A DNA stretch of 64,000 bases from Lunularia cruciata (GCA_948567375.1 OX419755.1:21643001-21707000); one strand, 5' to 3'; positions 47,354 through 59,590 are shown, numbered from the stretch's first letter. Notes: generated by a model from the letters alone, not told the origin. Program-made: numbers and translations.

Positions 47354-47759
47354 AATGATAAAAATAGAGAAGATGAGAGTTAAAATTGAAAATGAGCATG
47401 GATCTAAACTATAGAAATTGAAATTCAAGGAGAAGAATGCTAAATCCAAACCATTTTATCTAATGACTCTAGAATTAACTTAGGCAAGGGAAAACACCAA
47501 AGAAAATCAAGAGTATCATCATGATGCTCTTATATATAGAATGCATAACCAATTGATCATGTTTCCAAATGCACACACTACAACCTAGTGTTGATAGTTA
47601 TTCCCTTTTGTATCAATATAACATGTTTAAGGCAAATAAAGTTCATAAGTTCCACTTGCAATGAAATAAAAAGATAAAAAGAAATGGAGTTTGTGATTTA
47701 GGAATGAAACAAATTGCCAAAATCCAAAGCATGTCATGGTTGTAGGACTCACTTGCATA

Positions 47760-47965
47760 TATTTAGAGTTTGCTCATGCAATTGTAAACTAGTGGTGGAT
47801 TTTCTTGCTTGCTCATGTTGAGGGTTTGCTTGTGTGATTCTACATGGATGATGACTTTGCTTGCTTGGAGGCTCATTTTATTGCCCATCACAGGCTTTGC
47901 TTATTAGGAGTGCCTTGCTTGGCCATATTTGGGCTGCGCTCTGCCGTCTTTGGGCCTTGCTCACC
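47760..47965 (+). repeat. Minisatellite-like stretch with TTTGCTTG motif
   Basis: Variants of ttgcttg or tttgctcatg recur about every 15-40 bases (agagtttgctcatgc, ttgcttgctcatg, gggtttgcttgtg, tttgcttgcttgg, tttgcttatta, ccttgcttggcc). Similar text lies at 51400-51690 and, inverted, at 53215-53360. Confidence 0.55.
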
Positions 47966-48879
47966 TAAAGAGGGGTTGGTCATATCTCTTATAAAATTAG
48001 TAATACCTTTTTGTGAGCTCTCCTTCTCTACTTCAAAATTATATGAAAAACTACACCTCAAATTAAAAAATATTACAGAAATATTGTGACTACTAAATAC
48101 ATAATAAAAATATGTACATAAGTCTTTGTGCTAACAAGAATATATTCTCCTATATTTGCACTAACATAATAGCAACATATTCACAAGTCTTCATAGTAGC
48201 ATAAACATATTTAACCAAATTTCACAATAACATATTCACCAAAATAAAATTAAATAGTGAGTGCACTTCAAGAATAATGGGTGGAAAATAAGCAATATGG
48301 GTGAAAAAAATTCCCAAATATATAAAAAGATATGTAAAGGTAGTGCATCAATATACAAACGATCATAACACCATATGATCTAGTAGGTAGCTTTATGCTC
48401 TACTTTAATACACTCTAGTGCATCACTAGGCATCTAAAGATATGTCTATTGACCCATACTAGACTATGTCTCTACATCTAGTCCCACTCAAGCTGGTCCA
48501 TGGGAGATCTTGAAAAGATAGAGCCAAACTTACATATGAATACAAAATTTAATCTCTAAAAAGATTTGATCTCAACTCTAAGCCAAGGAAGTCAATAGCC
48601 AAGGATGTATTTCCTCAAAATCTATCTAGGAGAGCTCTCAGAGAGTACCATAATGAGGTATATGAATCTCTTACCCTTGTTAGATAACAAGTAAGTGCTG
48701 GAGTATGAATAACACCATGGAGATTGTTCCTATCAACTATCAATATATTGCAAGTTCATATACCCAAGGCTAATAATGCACCATAAGATCTATGTGTGAA
48801 ACCTTGAAACCTATCTTTGTACCCATCCTATATATCAAGTAAGGTCTTGCTCCCTTATGTGAACTCCAAGAGGGAGGAA
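47966..48879. other. AT-rich sequence, no gene recognised
   Basis: Left part has local repeats (acaagtctt, catattcac). The right part (48480-48880) may be more of element E, but no motif was recognised. Confidence 0.4.
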
Positions 48880-50301
48880 ACCCTCATCCCACATGGATTG
48901 AAGGAGATGCTATACCTCTAGTCTTATGCTATCAATCCAAATTATAACCAAACCAAGTCCAAACCAAGTCAAACAATACTCCATAAAATCTTTAACTTTT
49001 GGTGTGAGAACATACATAAATGGTCTTCTACTTCTATAATTTAACTTTCCTAACCGCTCTACCAAGTCACTCCATTGGATGTAGAGAGGACTCATATCTA
49101 ACATAATATCCACAAGATAATCAATATCCAAAACTAAAATCTACCTTTGGCTGTCATGAGTCTAAATGATGCAAGGAATGAACTCTCTAGATCTATGCAT
49201 TTTCTTTCTCAACATCCTAAGTCTAGAAATCTCACAAATTAGTGTCAAACTCCTCTCCTCAAACACTTTATCTCCTCATATGTATGTCTAAAAGGTTTTT
49301 GGATCCTCTCAACACTCTCTTCAAATTCTATTGTAAACTCTCTTTTCCTCAAATCCACCCCTACAATCACCTCAAACCCTTGGGTAACCTTGCATAATCT
49401 CAATTTCCACTCTTGATGACCCTCCATGTTCCAAAGATTAATCTAAACACTCAAACATGCTTTTTGTTGATCTCAAACTCCTCATGCATGAGATCTCCAC
49501 TCTGCAGAATTGACCCTTCCTCATAATGTCACTTAAATCTCTCAACCAGTATGTCACAATCCTCTAAAATTTTGCACAATTGATAACAACTCTAGGGCGT
49601 CTCTCCTTGCAAAATTTCAGATCTTTTCATCAAGCCATTTGGCCTAGACACCTTTCTATTCAGCACACATATTTCAGATTTGGTCTGAAAACCATCCCCC
49701 TCACTTCAAAAACTCATAACTCCTTGCGCAAGAACGATCTCTCTCTAATTTTTGTGGCAATAGGTAGGATACAATGCACTAAATTTTCTTGGAAATTTTC
49801 AGGAAAATTCACTGAAAATTGGCAGAAATGGCAGAAATGGCAGACTCTGTACAATTTTCCAGAGAGCATGCAATTGCGGGAGCACTTTACCCTATCAACT
49901 TTCAAAAATTCTAGCCCAATGCGCATAGTAGCTCTCACAATAATTTCAAGTTTGCTAACTGAAAGATAACCCAAGCTATCATGTGTATAAATTTCAAGTC
50001 CAGATCTCAAACTTGAGATTTTGCCCAAAATCACCTTAATCCCCAAAATCTGCAATCCACCTCACACAATCTCTCCAATTCCTCTCATGTGTACAAAATC
50101 ACCTCAAAAACATCATAATGAACTACAGGGTATACAAATGGATCTTGGTTCTCTAACATAAGTTCAGCCCTCTCCTCTCCTAATATTCTCTCCAAGTGAG
50201 CTCTCATAGCCTCCTGCTGCCTAATGTAGAATTGAACGTGGAACATTATCTTGCCTTCTAGAGAGGTCCAAGCAACGGAACCAAAAATGTGAGCCGGCTT
50301 G
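48880..50301 (-). pseudogene. Decayed gag-like region of LTR element E (copy E3)
   Basis: Minus-strand frames in order are 50085-50309 (MRDKPAHIFGS..IRQQEAMRAHLERILGEERAEL), 49714-50055, 49245-49427 (MEGHQEWK...FEESVERIQKPFRHTYEEI) and 48910-49131. The block order and several phrases match the plus-strand region after LTR E2 (8246-9480). A gag role is inferred from position next to a 5' LTR. A short TGGCAGAAA triple repeat lies near 49820-49845. The 129-codon plus-strand frame (49580-49969) is antisense and has no motif. No pol domain or 3' LTR was found. Confidence 0.5.
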
Positions 50302-50972
50302 TCTCTCACTCAAGATGAACCTCTGATTGCTATTATGGTAGCGCACCATGGACTAAGAAGGCAAGGAACCCCAACTCCATCATACTCCTCCAAGGCTAAC
50401 ACTCCAAGACATTGCTCACTAGAGAACTCAATATGAGAGAGATAGTTTCAAATGAAAGGATGTTGAGTATCTCCTCACCCCTTGTTTATATACTTGTGAA
50501 ATAGTTACGTACCAAAGTTACTAATTACCGTAGTAACTCAAGTTACTAGACTAAAATTCAAGTAAAGTCAAAAAGTAGAAAGGAATATCCATTCATATGG
50601 GCATATTCCCCTAAGCATGTGGTCTTATCTTGACCCAACTACTAAGTCAAGGATTCCTTCATATGGGCTATCCTTGGACTAAAGAAGAATCCAAAACAAA
50701 AAGGCTTGCGGGCCCAAGAGTTCTCAACTCTTTCCTCAAAGCCAAACACCTAGGAATAATACCAAGTCAACACACTAAAATCCAAAATAGTGGTGCTCAT
50801 CTTTTCTACTTCCTCTAAAGTAAGGTTCCTTCTATCTTAGCTATGACTATCTTTAGCTAACCATGACTAATATAGAACCATCTTTTATCTCTATATAAAT
50901 AATATCTCTTAAGTACTTGTAATGCCAAGCTTAATATCACAATACCACACACATGCACAAATGGGTGTTACA
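50302..50972 (-). repeat. LTR of family E, copy E3
   Basis: On the minus strand it starts TGTAACACCCATTTGTGCAT (50972 downward), the best preserved start of this family. It matches 1340-2080 and, in reverse complement, 7556-8245. It is followed by the gag-like region, so it is a 5' LTR. The facing 3' LTR was not found. Confidence 0.7.
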
Positions 50973-52019
50973 GACCATGCATGAGTTAAGGGCTTTAGAA
51001 GAAAAAGAGATATGGTAGGGTATCAATCAGAAGAAGAAACTCTAGAACACATGATAAATTGTATGAAAAAGATTCAATCAAAGGTAAGGACAAGAAGGAA
51101 ATAGAAATTGTTTTTGTTGCTTAGAGAGCTAAAAAAGCATCATCTTCTATGGGAGTTGTACAATTAACTACACATAGTAGTGGTCTTTCACTACCAAATG
51201 GCTTCAAGTGTCCTACTTCTTTGGAGTTCATGAAAAACCTAATTATTGTAGCCATTGGATATATATGTCCTTTGACATCTCTTCACTTATAAAAGAAGAA
51301 TGGCTTTGTGAATGCAAAGCTATGGATCTTTTGCATCATCTAAATGAGCAAGAAGTTGTATATATAGGTTATGGAAGAACAAGTTAATTGGGTCCACTAA
51401 AAAATGCATGGGTCTGCTTGCAAGGAAGATGGATTTGCTTGCAAGGTACATATGTTTTCTCTAGGGTCAATGGGTTTAGGGTTGGTTGCTCATTTGAAAA
51501 TGGATTCACTTGCAAGAAAATGAGCTTGCTTGCACATATAGTTTGCAAGCAAGATGAAAGGACTTGCTTGTTAGGAAGTGCCCTACTTACTTGTATTATG
51601 GTGGATTCACTTTTTTAGGGTTTGTTTTGGTTGATTGAGTCTTGTGAGTTTGCTAATTCACTCATAAGTTTGCTTGCATAACATGATGGATTGTTTGCTC
51701 ACAACCAAGGATCTGAACAAAACTTCAAATATTGAAATTGAAAAATTTGGATGGAAATTATAGGAAATATAAGATAGGGAAATTCAAAATGAAAGATTAC
51801 TCATGTGAGAAGAGTGATACTCCAAGCAAATAGTGACCTTGAGACCAAGAGAATCAAGATCCACTTTATGAATTCTTTCCATTGAAGTCCAAACTGATTC
51901 TTGTCTTGCAATTCTCTATTTTATAGGGGTCATATTATCTACAATTTTTTGAACCCAATAAGCCATACCCCTCATTGATATGCTTCATCCCATCCCATTG
52001 CCTTTCATAATTGAGAATA
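50973..52019. other. Degenerate sequence, partly minisatellite-like
   Basis: 51050-51250 has a plus frame with one stop (KDKKEIEIVFVA, then RAKKASSSMGVVQLTT), unidentified. From 51405 to 51690 the TTGCTTGCAAGG/TTTGCTTGC motif recurs, like 47760-47965. No gene is supported. Confidence 0.4.
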
Positions 52020-52880
52020 TCATCCAATCTTATTCTCCTAATTTCTCTTTCCATTTCAAAGTCTTCCTCTTTGTATCCTTCTCTCAAAAACCCTAATTTC
52101 ACTCTCCTTGTCCCTTGATTTTGGATAGTTTCCTTGTAATTTCACCTCCCTCTCCCCAATTTTGAATTGTCTCCTTGCAATTTTAGTGATATTTCCCTCT
52201 AATTTTGAACATTTTCTTTCAAATTTTGAATTTATTCTCAATTTCCCCAATTTCATTGTGCATCTTCCCTTGGTTCTAAGCAATCTTCTTGTAACCCAAA
52301 TTTGAACTACTATCCCTAATTTCAAATAGTATCAATCATATTTCATTCTCCCTTTCCTCCAATTTTAATCAATCTTCCTCTCCCTCAATTATGATTTTGA
52401 TCTCCTTCTCACAAATAACCCTTTACTATCTCTTTTACTTTTTATTTGGTCTTTTTTTTTTTGTCTTTGCTCCATTGTCCTATAAATTGCCTTAACTTTA
52501 TTATCTCTTATCAATATCCCTAAATTGTCCTTTAAGTTTTCTCTATGCTCTACTATCTCTTATACCTTTGACTGTCCTTTCTTCCATTGATTGGCCTAAA
52601 TTTTTTTGTCCTCTTTCCTATCTTTCCTCAAATCCATCAATTTGAAAAGATCCATTGATTTTAAATTATCCACTTAAAGCTCTGCTGATTTTATAGTAGT
52701 GCTCCTTCTATACCTCTCTACCCTCCAACACTCTCTCCTCCAACATTGATTTCAAATTGTCCCTCTCTTTCCTCCACCAATTTTGAAATTTCCCTCTTGA
52801 AGCTCCATCAATTTCCAAAAATTACTCCTTTTGTCTTAAACTCTCACTCCATTGATATCCTTCTTAATGGTTCCTCTAAT
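52020..52880. repeat. Polypyrimidine-rich degenerate repeat
   Basis: The plus strand is almost all C and T with small AA interruptions. Phrases such as 'ccaattttgaa-tgtc-tcctt', 'tccctctaattttgaa' and 'ccattgatttt' recur at roughly 35-50-base intervals. The minus frame at 52056-52325 simply reads this bias and is not a gene. Confidence 0.7.
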
Positions 52881-53214
52881 TTTTGGAGAGGAACCCTATT
52901 CTTTGGGGGCTAAATTCTCTCCCTTGACTATATAGAAACTATAGAAGCCCTCTCCAATTTATATATAAAATTTATGTAATAAATCTATAGATCTAGCAAA
53001 ACATGTGTATAGATCATCCAAACATATCTATAGATTTAGCGAAAGAATAGGTTTTGACAATTTGACATGTGATTCTTTGTTGACAAACCACTCAAAACCT
53101 CTAGAATTGGATCTCTCAAAATCCAATGGTAACCCAAGAGACCTCCTTTGCATTGTGAGAAAAATCCTTCTAAAAATGAGTAGATCTCTTACTTATCCGA
53201 GCACCCCTTATCCC

Positions 53215-53360
53215 TCACATCCTAAGCAAACTATCCTAAACTTGAGCAAACCTACTTCCCAATTCAAGCAAATCCATCCAACCCAAGCAAACCTATCTTA
53301 AAACAAGCAAAACCATTCCAAAAATCAAGCAAATACATCTCAAACCTTGGCAAACCCTCC
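53215..53360 (-). repeat. Minisatellite of about 20-bp units (AAGCAAACC)
   Basis: Plus-strand units of the type 'caagcaaacctatcc-aaacc' recur at least eight times with changes. On the minus strand they read GGTTTGCTTG, the same core seen at 47760-47965 and 51405-51690. Confidence 0.75.
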
Positions 53361-53752
53361 AACACCCAACCTCTTGTGAACACATATAAACTTTCAAACA
53401 TATGAGAATTTAGGACTTTTGAAAAATCCATGATCTTTTTTTTATAATGAGTGTAAAAAAAGCTACTTGGGGTCTAGTTGTATGCAAGGCAACTTTCTAA
53501 AACTATAGCTCTAATTTCTTCTCTATATTACAAGTCATTCCCACCTCTAGCTTCCATAAACTCCTATCCCAAATAGGGATCCTCCTCTCTAAAGTTCCAC
53601 TCCTCATCTACCCACCTACATATTGCATCTAGTAATCAAGATATTGTAGAAATAATGCATGTCATGATCCACCTTAGTAGATACAAGTTCCTTTTTCTAT
53701 TGTTTAACTACACTCTCAATTTGTGCAAAAATATCATCATCCTTTGAGAACA

Positions 53753-54350
53753 TGTAATACCAATAGCTAGACATATTTTCTAGAGATGGAAATTGGCTTG
53801 GTAACATATGGGAGGATGTTATATATGATAGATTAAGTAGATTAGATATAGGTGTGACCAAAAGAGTACTTTCACTAATAAGGAAGGATCCAAAAATACC
53901 TTGAAAAGTTCAAAGCCAATTCCATAGGCCTAAGTAGATGAATTAGGCCTTGAAAATAGAAAGATTCATCTTCTCTAAGGGGAAAGAGTTAGCTTTTTCC
54001 ACCCACTCTTTGTCTTGTCTAGGCTTTCTAAAAATACCTCAACCATGCAATTTTGAGCTTCTTACAAGAAGATTCCATAAATATTCCCTTTGATCAAAGT
54101 TTTTTTACCAACCAGATATGACAAGGATTGACATGTCACCCATCCATACAACTATTCTAAGGGTGGAGCTTGTAGACATGTCACCAATCCATGTATCTGA
54201 TACAAGGGTGAAGCTTCCTTTGAGTGGATCCTCTTTACTCTATAATAAAGACAAGACTCTCCTTTAGGACATGATAGTATTGAGTGTTGAAGCTTTGTGT
54301 TTTCTCTCATGTGTTTCTCTTGGGGGTTCTCATGTTCTCAAAATGTTATA
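53753..54350 (+). repeat. Solo LTR-A with perfect target duplication GAACA
   Basis: It starts TGTAATACCAATAGCTAGAC and ends AAATGTTATA, with GAACA at 53748-53752 and 54351-54355. A TATA-like ctataataaagac lies near 54240. No internal region is present. At 598 bp it defines the ordinary length of this LTR. Confidence 0.95.
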
Positions 54351-54355
54351 GAACA

Positions 54356-55479
54356 CCGATGCAATATTCATTTAGCACATGGGTCTGTGCTACAAAAAGG
54401 TTAAAATTTTTTGATCTTAAGTGTGTGCATGTTTAAAAGAGGGTACTTGTGGTTCATGTACACATAATCAGATCTCTCCATAAATATTGATGATTTTCAA
54501 ATGCATTACATGGTCTCCTATGATTGAGGTTTGCCAAAGAGCTGACCTCTTTAAATAGATCATGTATTGATAAGGGCCAAGCATACTTATGTGGCACACA
54601 AAACACATCAAATACACATGGTCCATGAGATGTGAGCAAACATAAGACTCATGAACTACAACATGCAAGTAAGGCACAACAAGTGAATTTAGCAATTAGA
54701 AACCTTTACCTTTTGCTAAATACCAAAGGCAAGTGAATTATCCTATTGGAAATCTTTATCTCTCAAAAAATAGATACATTAAAGCAAGTAAGGCACTACA
54801 AGTGAATTAACCAAATGGATACACAAAGCAATTTTTCATGCATATACATTGTTGTCAACATCATACACTATAGAAATCAAACATAAATACTAAAGTAGCA
54901 CAATAATCAGGTTAGTCTCAACTTGAATCACACTCAACTTGGATAAAAAATCAATCTTCAACTCAATAACTTACCAACAATGTGCACTAATTACAATCAA
55001 GCCACACACAATCTAGCTAAGAGACTTCATGTGACGCTTGCCTGCCTCTATCCACCATAGCCAAAAACTTAAAGGCTCAACATCAAAAGAGTAAGCTCTC
55101 TATAGCTCCACTTTAGAGGTATAACCATCTACTTGACTTGAATCTCCAATCCAAATGGTGCCATTGATGGCCCATTTGACAATGCAAATGGTGCAAGCAA
55201 TGATAAGCCCCGCAAAGTGGTCAATAGTTATAATATGAAATCTCACTGCCACTAAGTAGTCTTTAAGAAACTATTAATATAATTCTGACTACCAAGGCTA
55301 TCACTCAAACATCCAAGCAAACTAGTTTCAAGATTGAAGATGTCATGATAATTGTCATGCATATATACATTGGTATACAACATACACTATTGTCAACATC
55401 TTACACTATATAAGCACAACTCATACATAAATTTGGAAGTACCACAACCATCATCCTAGCTGGCGGTTAGGTTCCTCTA
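54356..55479. other. Sequence between a solo LTR and element D
   Basis: No gene recognised. A direct repeat of about 60-85 bases (around 54840-54902 and 55359-55445, sharing 'gtcaacat-ttacactata' and catacataaat-ct) lies here and may mark an LTR or tail of element D, but no LTR boundary was fixed. Confidence 0.35.
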
Positions 55480-55637
55480 ACTCCATATAGCCATCTACTC
55501 CAAGTATGGATATGCCTTATGGTGGACAAAGATCAAGAGGTGAGTGCTATTGAGCCCCATTGTTAGTCGTCTGTTTGCAATCTATATCACATAAAGAGTG
55601 AACTAGCTATAAATCAAGTACATCAAAGACATAGCCA

Positions 55638-55932
55638 CTATCCTTGAGGAATCACCATGAGAAGAGTAATCAAACATGCCATATTCCATCCTCTCAAATA
55701 GCTATCACACACCAATAGTAGTGGCTCTACCAAAAGAGTCACAAAACATACACCACAAGCTTGCACGTACAACAACCAAGCTTGGGTCCATAGTGCCATC
55801 AATGTTTGGAAGGCAGTATGGTGCATAAACATGCACATGATCCTTCCAAAGAACACCATCATCTCCTTCTAATATGGGGATTCCAAAAGGCAAAACCTTG
55901 TGCACTTTGAAGATAGTGCTACTTATAGTCAC
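55638..55932 (-). pseudogene. Element D C-terminal tail with decayed PHD-like zinc finger
   Basis: The frame at 55705-55932 ends with a conserved-looking tail (LEGDDGVLWKDHVHVYAPYC, then LPNIDGTMDPSL) and a C-x2-C pair (CMFC). After a frameshift the other frame continues VCDSYLRGWNMACL, the shape of the middle of a PHD finger (C-D-x-C-x-R-x-W-H-x2-C). Here the second Cys of CDxC reads Tyr and the His reads Asn, so the finger is damaged. PHD fingers bind histone H3 tails; in an integrase tail this could act like the chromodomain of other elements (inference). Confidence 0.6.
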
Positions 55933-56292
55933 ATCAAGTGTTGTTGGTGTAGTCTATTGTAGATATAAATAATCATACGGATAAAATTGATGGATTAAGG
56001 ATCTATAACCTCCTCCTCCTTGAATAGTAGCATAGGGTAAGGTATCCCTATGTTGAGCAACTGTTAAGTTCTCAAAGGCCATAAGCATCACTCTTTGAAA
56101 GGCCTTTGCCCATTGAGAGCATGTGCTCATCTATTTGTCTCGATCATCCAAGTCCAAAACTATAGAAGCATCATGAAATGGCTGCAAGTAATATGGATTG
56201 TCTCCATAGAGCAGAAAGTAAAGAGAGTAGGATGGTAAGGAAGCTTGCCAATTGAATCGATAGCCCATGGACAACCAAGGTAGTTGGAGATC

Positions 56293-56613
56293 CTAATCTC
56301 CCAAGTGGACTCTTTGCAAATGGTACTTATGCAATCTTTTCTCCACCATTTGAACCATTCCCTCTACTAAGCCATATTCCTTAGGGTGATCTTGAGAGGT
56401 AGTATGGTGATCAATCAAAACCTTGTTAAGAAAAACCTGAAACTCTCCTAAGAACACTATTTGCTCAGTCAAAACCTCAACTAGTGCACCAAAATGACTA
56501 AAATCCAAGAATAAGCAAGCTATCCTTTCATTGGACTCGTCAAGAAGTGCCACCAACTCAATACACTTAGAAAAGTGCTCTATCATAACCAAAACACATT
56601 GATGATGTCTCAA
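56293..56613 (-). pseudogene. Element D integrase core
   Basis: A 106-codon frame shows the integrase core: VLVMIEHFSKCIELVAL with an Asp-to-Glu change at the first catalytic position, EVLTEQIVFLGEFQ at the second, and KVLIDHHTTSQDHPKEYGLVEGMVQ near the third, where the block ends GLVEGM. It is the largest open piece of this element. Confidence 0.85.
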
Positions 56614-56755
56614 ATCAATGGAAGGTCTAGCAAAGTCTAAACTCCAATGGTAAGTAATAGGTGTAACTATGGTATGGGAGCATTAAACTCTAACTTAGTC
56701 ACAAACCAGACAGTCAGTCAGTATGCCACACCATCAATAATGACTCTAAAGGAAG

Positions 56756-56756
<1 letters not shown>

Positions 56757-56809
<53 letters not shown>
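56757..56809. repeat. TA microsatellite
   Basis: An uninterrupted TA run of about 53 bases, inside element D. Confidence 0.95.
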
Positions 56810-56812
<3 letters not shown>

Positions 56813-57234
56813 TTACTCAAAAATGTTCTAGGTCCTCATGAGCTCAACATACTAATTGTGGTATTTGAGATAGAAGTGGTACTACTTGCACTCTACCATC
56901 TTCCCATACACGAAGAAAGTGTCTACCCTACAATCTAAATTGTCTGGCTTGTTGTAGGACAAGGTCTCTCTCCTTAGTACCAACTATGCCACCCACAACA
57001 CCAATGCAAAGATAAGCTATCACTAACATATGATCATGAATGTCTTGCTTACTTGTACCAATATCTCCACCCTCTAGATCTATGACCTCAACAACTCCTC
57101 ATGTCTATGTTGAGAGAAATACCAGCAGAGCCTCAAAAAATAAACAAAGAAAAGTAGATGCATGCCAACCTAGTACCATCTCCTCATCTATCTCACCTTA
57201 CCAATGTGCTCTAGTATGATCTTGTTGGCTAGGA

Positions 57235-57340
57235 CATGGGTTTTCTACTCAACCTGTGTGCATCAAAGTTCACCACTCCATGTCTATGAATAATTGTATA
57301 ATCATACTCTTGTAAAACCAGAGCCCATCATGCAAGCATC
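57235..57340 (-). pseudogene. Element D RNase H C-terminal part
   Basis: The minus strand reads LQEYDYTIIHRHGVVNFDAH and then RLSRKPM, the end block of Ty3/gypsy RNase H. It lies just left of the LTR-A insertion. Confidence 0.75.
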
Positions 57341-57933
57341 TATAATACTCTAAAGGCGAGAGAACTCTACAAGAGAGAAAACACAAGTTTCACACTCAAT
57401 ACTCCTATGCTCCCAAAGGAGCACTTGCTCTGTATTATATAGCAAAGAGTACCCCCTCCAAAGAAGCTCCACCCTTGGATCAGATACATGGATTGGTGAC
57501 ATGTCAGCAAGCTCCACCCTTAGATAAGTTGCCTAGATGGGTGACATGTCAGTCCTTATCACATCTAGTCGGTCAAACAAGTTTGACCAGAAGGAATCTT
57601 TAGGGAATATTCTTGTATGAAGCTCAAAATCATGTGGGTGAGGTACCATAGGAAAGCTCTCAATGAGACAAATCATAGGGGAAAGAAGACAAGCCTTTTT
57701 TTCCCTCTTTCTAGGGGGGATTATTTCCATTTTCAAGGCCTAATTCATTCATTTAGGCCTCCAAAATTGGCTTTGAAGTTTTTAGTCTATTTTTGACTTT
57801 TTTCCTATTAGTAGAATTACTCTTTTGGTGATGCCTCTATCTGATCTAGTTAGCCCATCCTACACAAAATCCTTCTAGATATTACCAAGCCAATTTTCAC
57901 CTCTAGATAATATGTCTAGCTATTGGTATTACA
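57341..57933 (-). repeat. LTR-A, minus, inserted in element D
   Basis: Plus-strand text runs from TATAATACTCTAAAGG to GGTATTACA, the full LTR-A in reverse. RNase H of element D continues on both sides. The flanks GCATC and ACTTC agree at three of five positions, so a decayed target duplication is possible. No internal region, hence a solo LTR. Confidence 0.88.
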
Positions 57934-58339
57934 ACTTCCTTGAAAACTTGTCAAACTCCATCAACCACTTCAATGATTGATGATCAATGATGAGAATGAA
58001 GGGGTTATCAAATAGGTAACATTGTAAATGTGCTATTGCCTACACTATTGCCAAGCACTCTCTCATATGAACTATACTTTGTCTTTGTTGAGTTGTTGAA
58101 GTGGTTAGCATAGGCTGTCACAAACTCCTTCTCCTCATCATTTTTTTTGGGTGAGCATTGCTCCAAGCCCCAATGTACTCCAATCAGTATGAACCTACAA
58201 TGGTCATCCTTAAATTGGTCTCTTGAGAAAAGGAGTAGATATCAACCTCTCATTGAGTACCATTAAAAGCTCTCTCATGTTCATCTCCCCAACACCACTC
58301 TTGTGTAAGCTTGGTTAGCTTTGTCAAGACCTTGGCAAT

Positions 58340-59040
58340 GGCATTGAATCCTCTAACATATTGACAATAGAAATTCATCAACCCAAGGAATGCTTGCACT
58401 CTACTTACATCTATAGGCCAAGGAATACATGCATTAACCTCTACCTTGGTCTACTAAACACCAAGTCCATAAAGGTAGATAGTGTGACTCAAATACTCAA
58501 CCTACTTGTAAAAGAATTTCCATTTTCCAATATGTAATTTAAGTCCATAAGATCTCAATCTCTCAAACACATCAGAAAAATGTCTCTCATGCTCCTCCAC
58601 ATTAATGCTATAGACCAAAATATCATCAATATAGCATCAAGAAAAATCCAATCCTTTTAGGATCTTATCCATGGTCCTCTAGAACTCAACAAGAGCATTC
58701 TTTAACCCAAATAATAAAAACCTCCATTGATACAATATATCCTTACCATGAGAATCAATAGCCCAAAATGCTATCTTGGACTCATGCTCTCCTTGATTAG
58801 CAACTAATGATATCTTGCTCAAAGATCTAAAGTATTGAAGACCTCTGCATGCCCAATCATACCAAAGATCTCCTCCAATGTAGGCATATCATATGAATCA
58901 ATCCTGGTTTGTTGGTTGATAGGATGGTAATCTCCACATATTTTCCTATTTGTGTAGTTGCCATGCATATCCCTCTTGGCTAGCATTGTTGTAGTTGAAG
59001 CATACTCTGAAATCTCTACCAAACTAACCTCAAAAACTTA
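58340..59040 (-). pseudogene. Element D reverse transcriptase
   Basis: The frame at 58819-59022 carries AKRDMHGNYTNRKICGDYHP, INQQTRIDSYDMP and VFNTLDL. The catalytic block YIDDILVYS is at 58607-58633 and FLGLMNFYCQYVRGFN near 58350-58400. Frames shift several times. Confidence 0.85.
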
Positions 59041-59585
59041 TCTTCTTTGGTTTTGTATCAATATTATCTCTATATCACTAGACATGTAAGGATGTCAAAA
59101 AATTGATGTATCACTAGTCAGCTCAATCCAAATATCAAGTCCTTTTAGAGCACCCAAATCCTTTATATTGAAGGCAAAACAACTCATGTAGCTCCTCAAG
59201 AACCTCCAAACTCTTTATGTTTCCTCTGTTGTAAGCTTTGGTCCATTGTTTGGCTCCCAAGTATCCTCTATAATTGATGTAGGAAGATAAAACACATTGT
59301 TTGGTTGATGCATTGCGCCCTTGGAAGTAGTAATTTCATGCCTTCATTTGCTAGAATCCCCAATCTCAAAGCAAAATACTCCCTCTACTATGGCTACAAG
59401 TTCCATACTTCTTCTAGATGCATCCCAAGTAGACCAATAATGTAACCTAAGTAGACCATGCTCACTTGGATGAGCTTAACGTAGACCACTCTCACTAGTA
59501 GTCATTGGCTGTGTCCCTAAAATACCACATCCACTCAACCCATCAGCCCTAACATGTGCTTGAATCATCTTGATAGGCAAAGTGC
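59041..59585 (-). pseudogene. Element D region upstream of RT, probably protease or gag
   Basis: The position before RT suggests protease or gag, but no active-site block was recognised. It ends at the B5 insertion. Confidence 0.4.
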
Positions 59586-59590
59586 TCCCG

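Larger units (their letters stand above)
55480..59585 (-). mobile_element. Ty3/gypsy element D with a PHD-like finger, decayed
   Basis: Minus-strand pol pieces in order are RT (59040-58340), RNase H (interrupted, to about 57235), integrase (56613-56293), and a C-terminal tail with a zinc-finger remnant (55932-55638). It differs from A and B: no chromodomain was seen and the integrase differs (VLVMIEHFSKCIELVAL). An LTR-A insertion (57341-57933) splits RNase H. The right end is cut by element B5 at 59591. LTRs of D were not identified. Confidence 0.8.

Noticed and set aside
49580-49969. 129-codon plus-strand frame
   Set aside because: It is antisense to the element E gag-like region, has no motif and is not kept in copy E2.
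52056-52325. 89-codon Lys/Arg-rich minus frame
   Set aside because: It is a translation of the polypyrimidine repeat and has no independent support.
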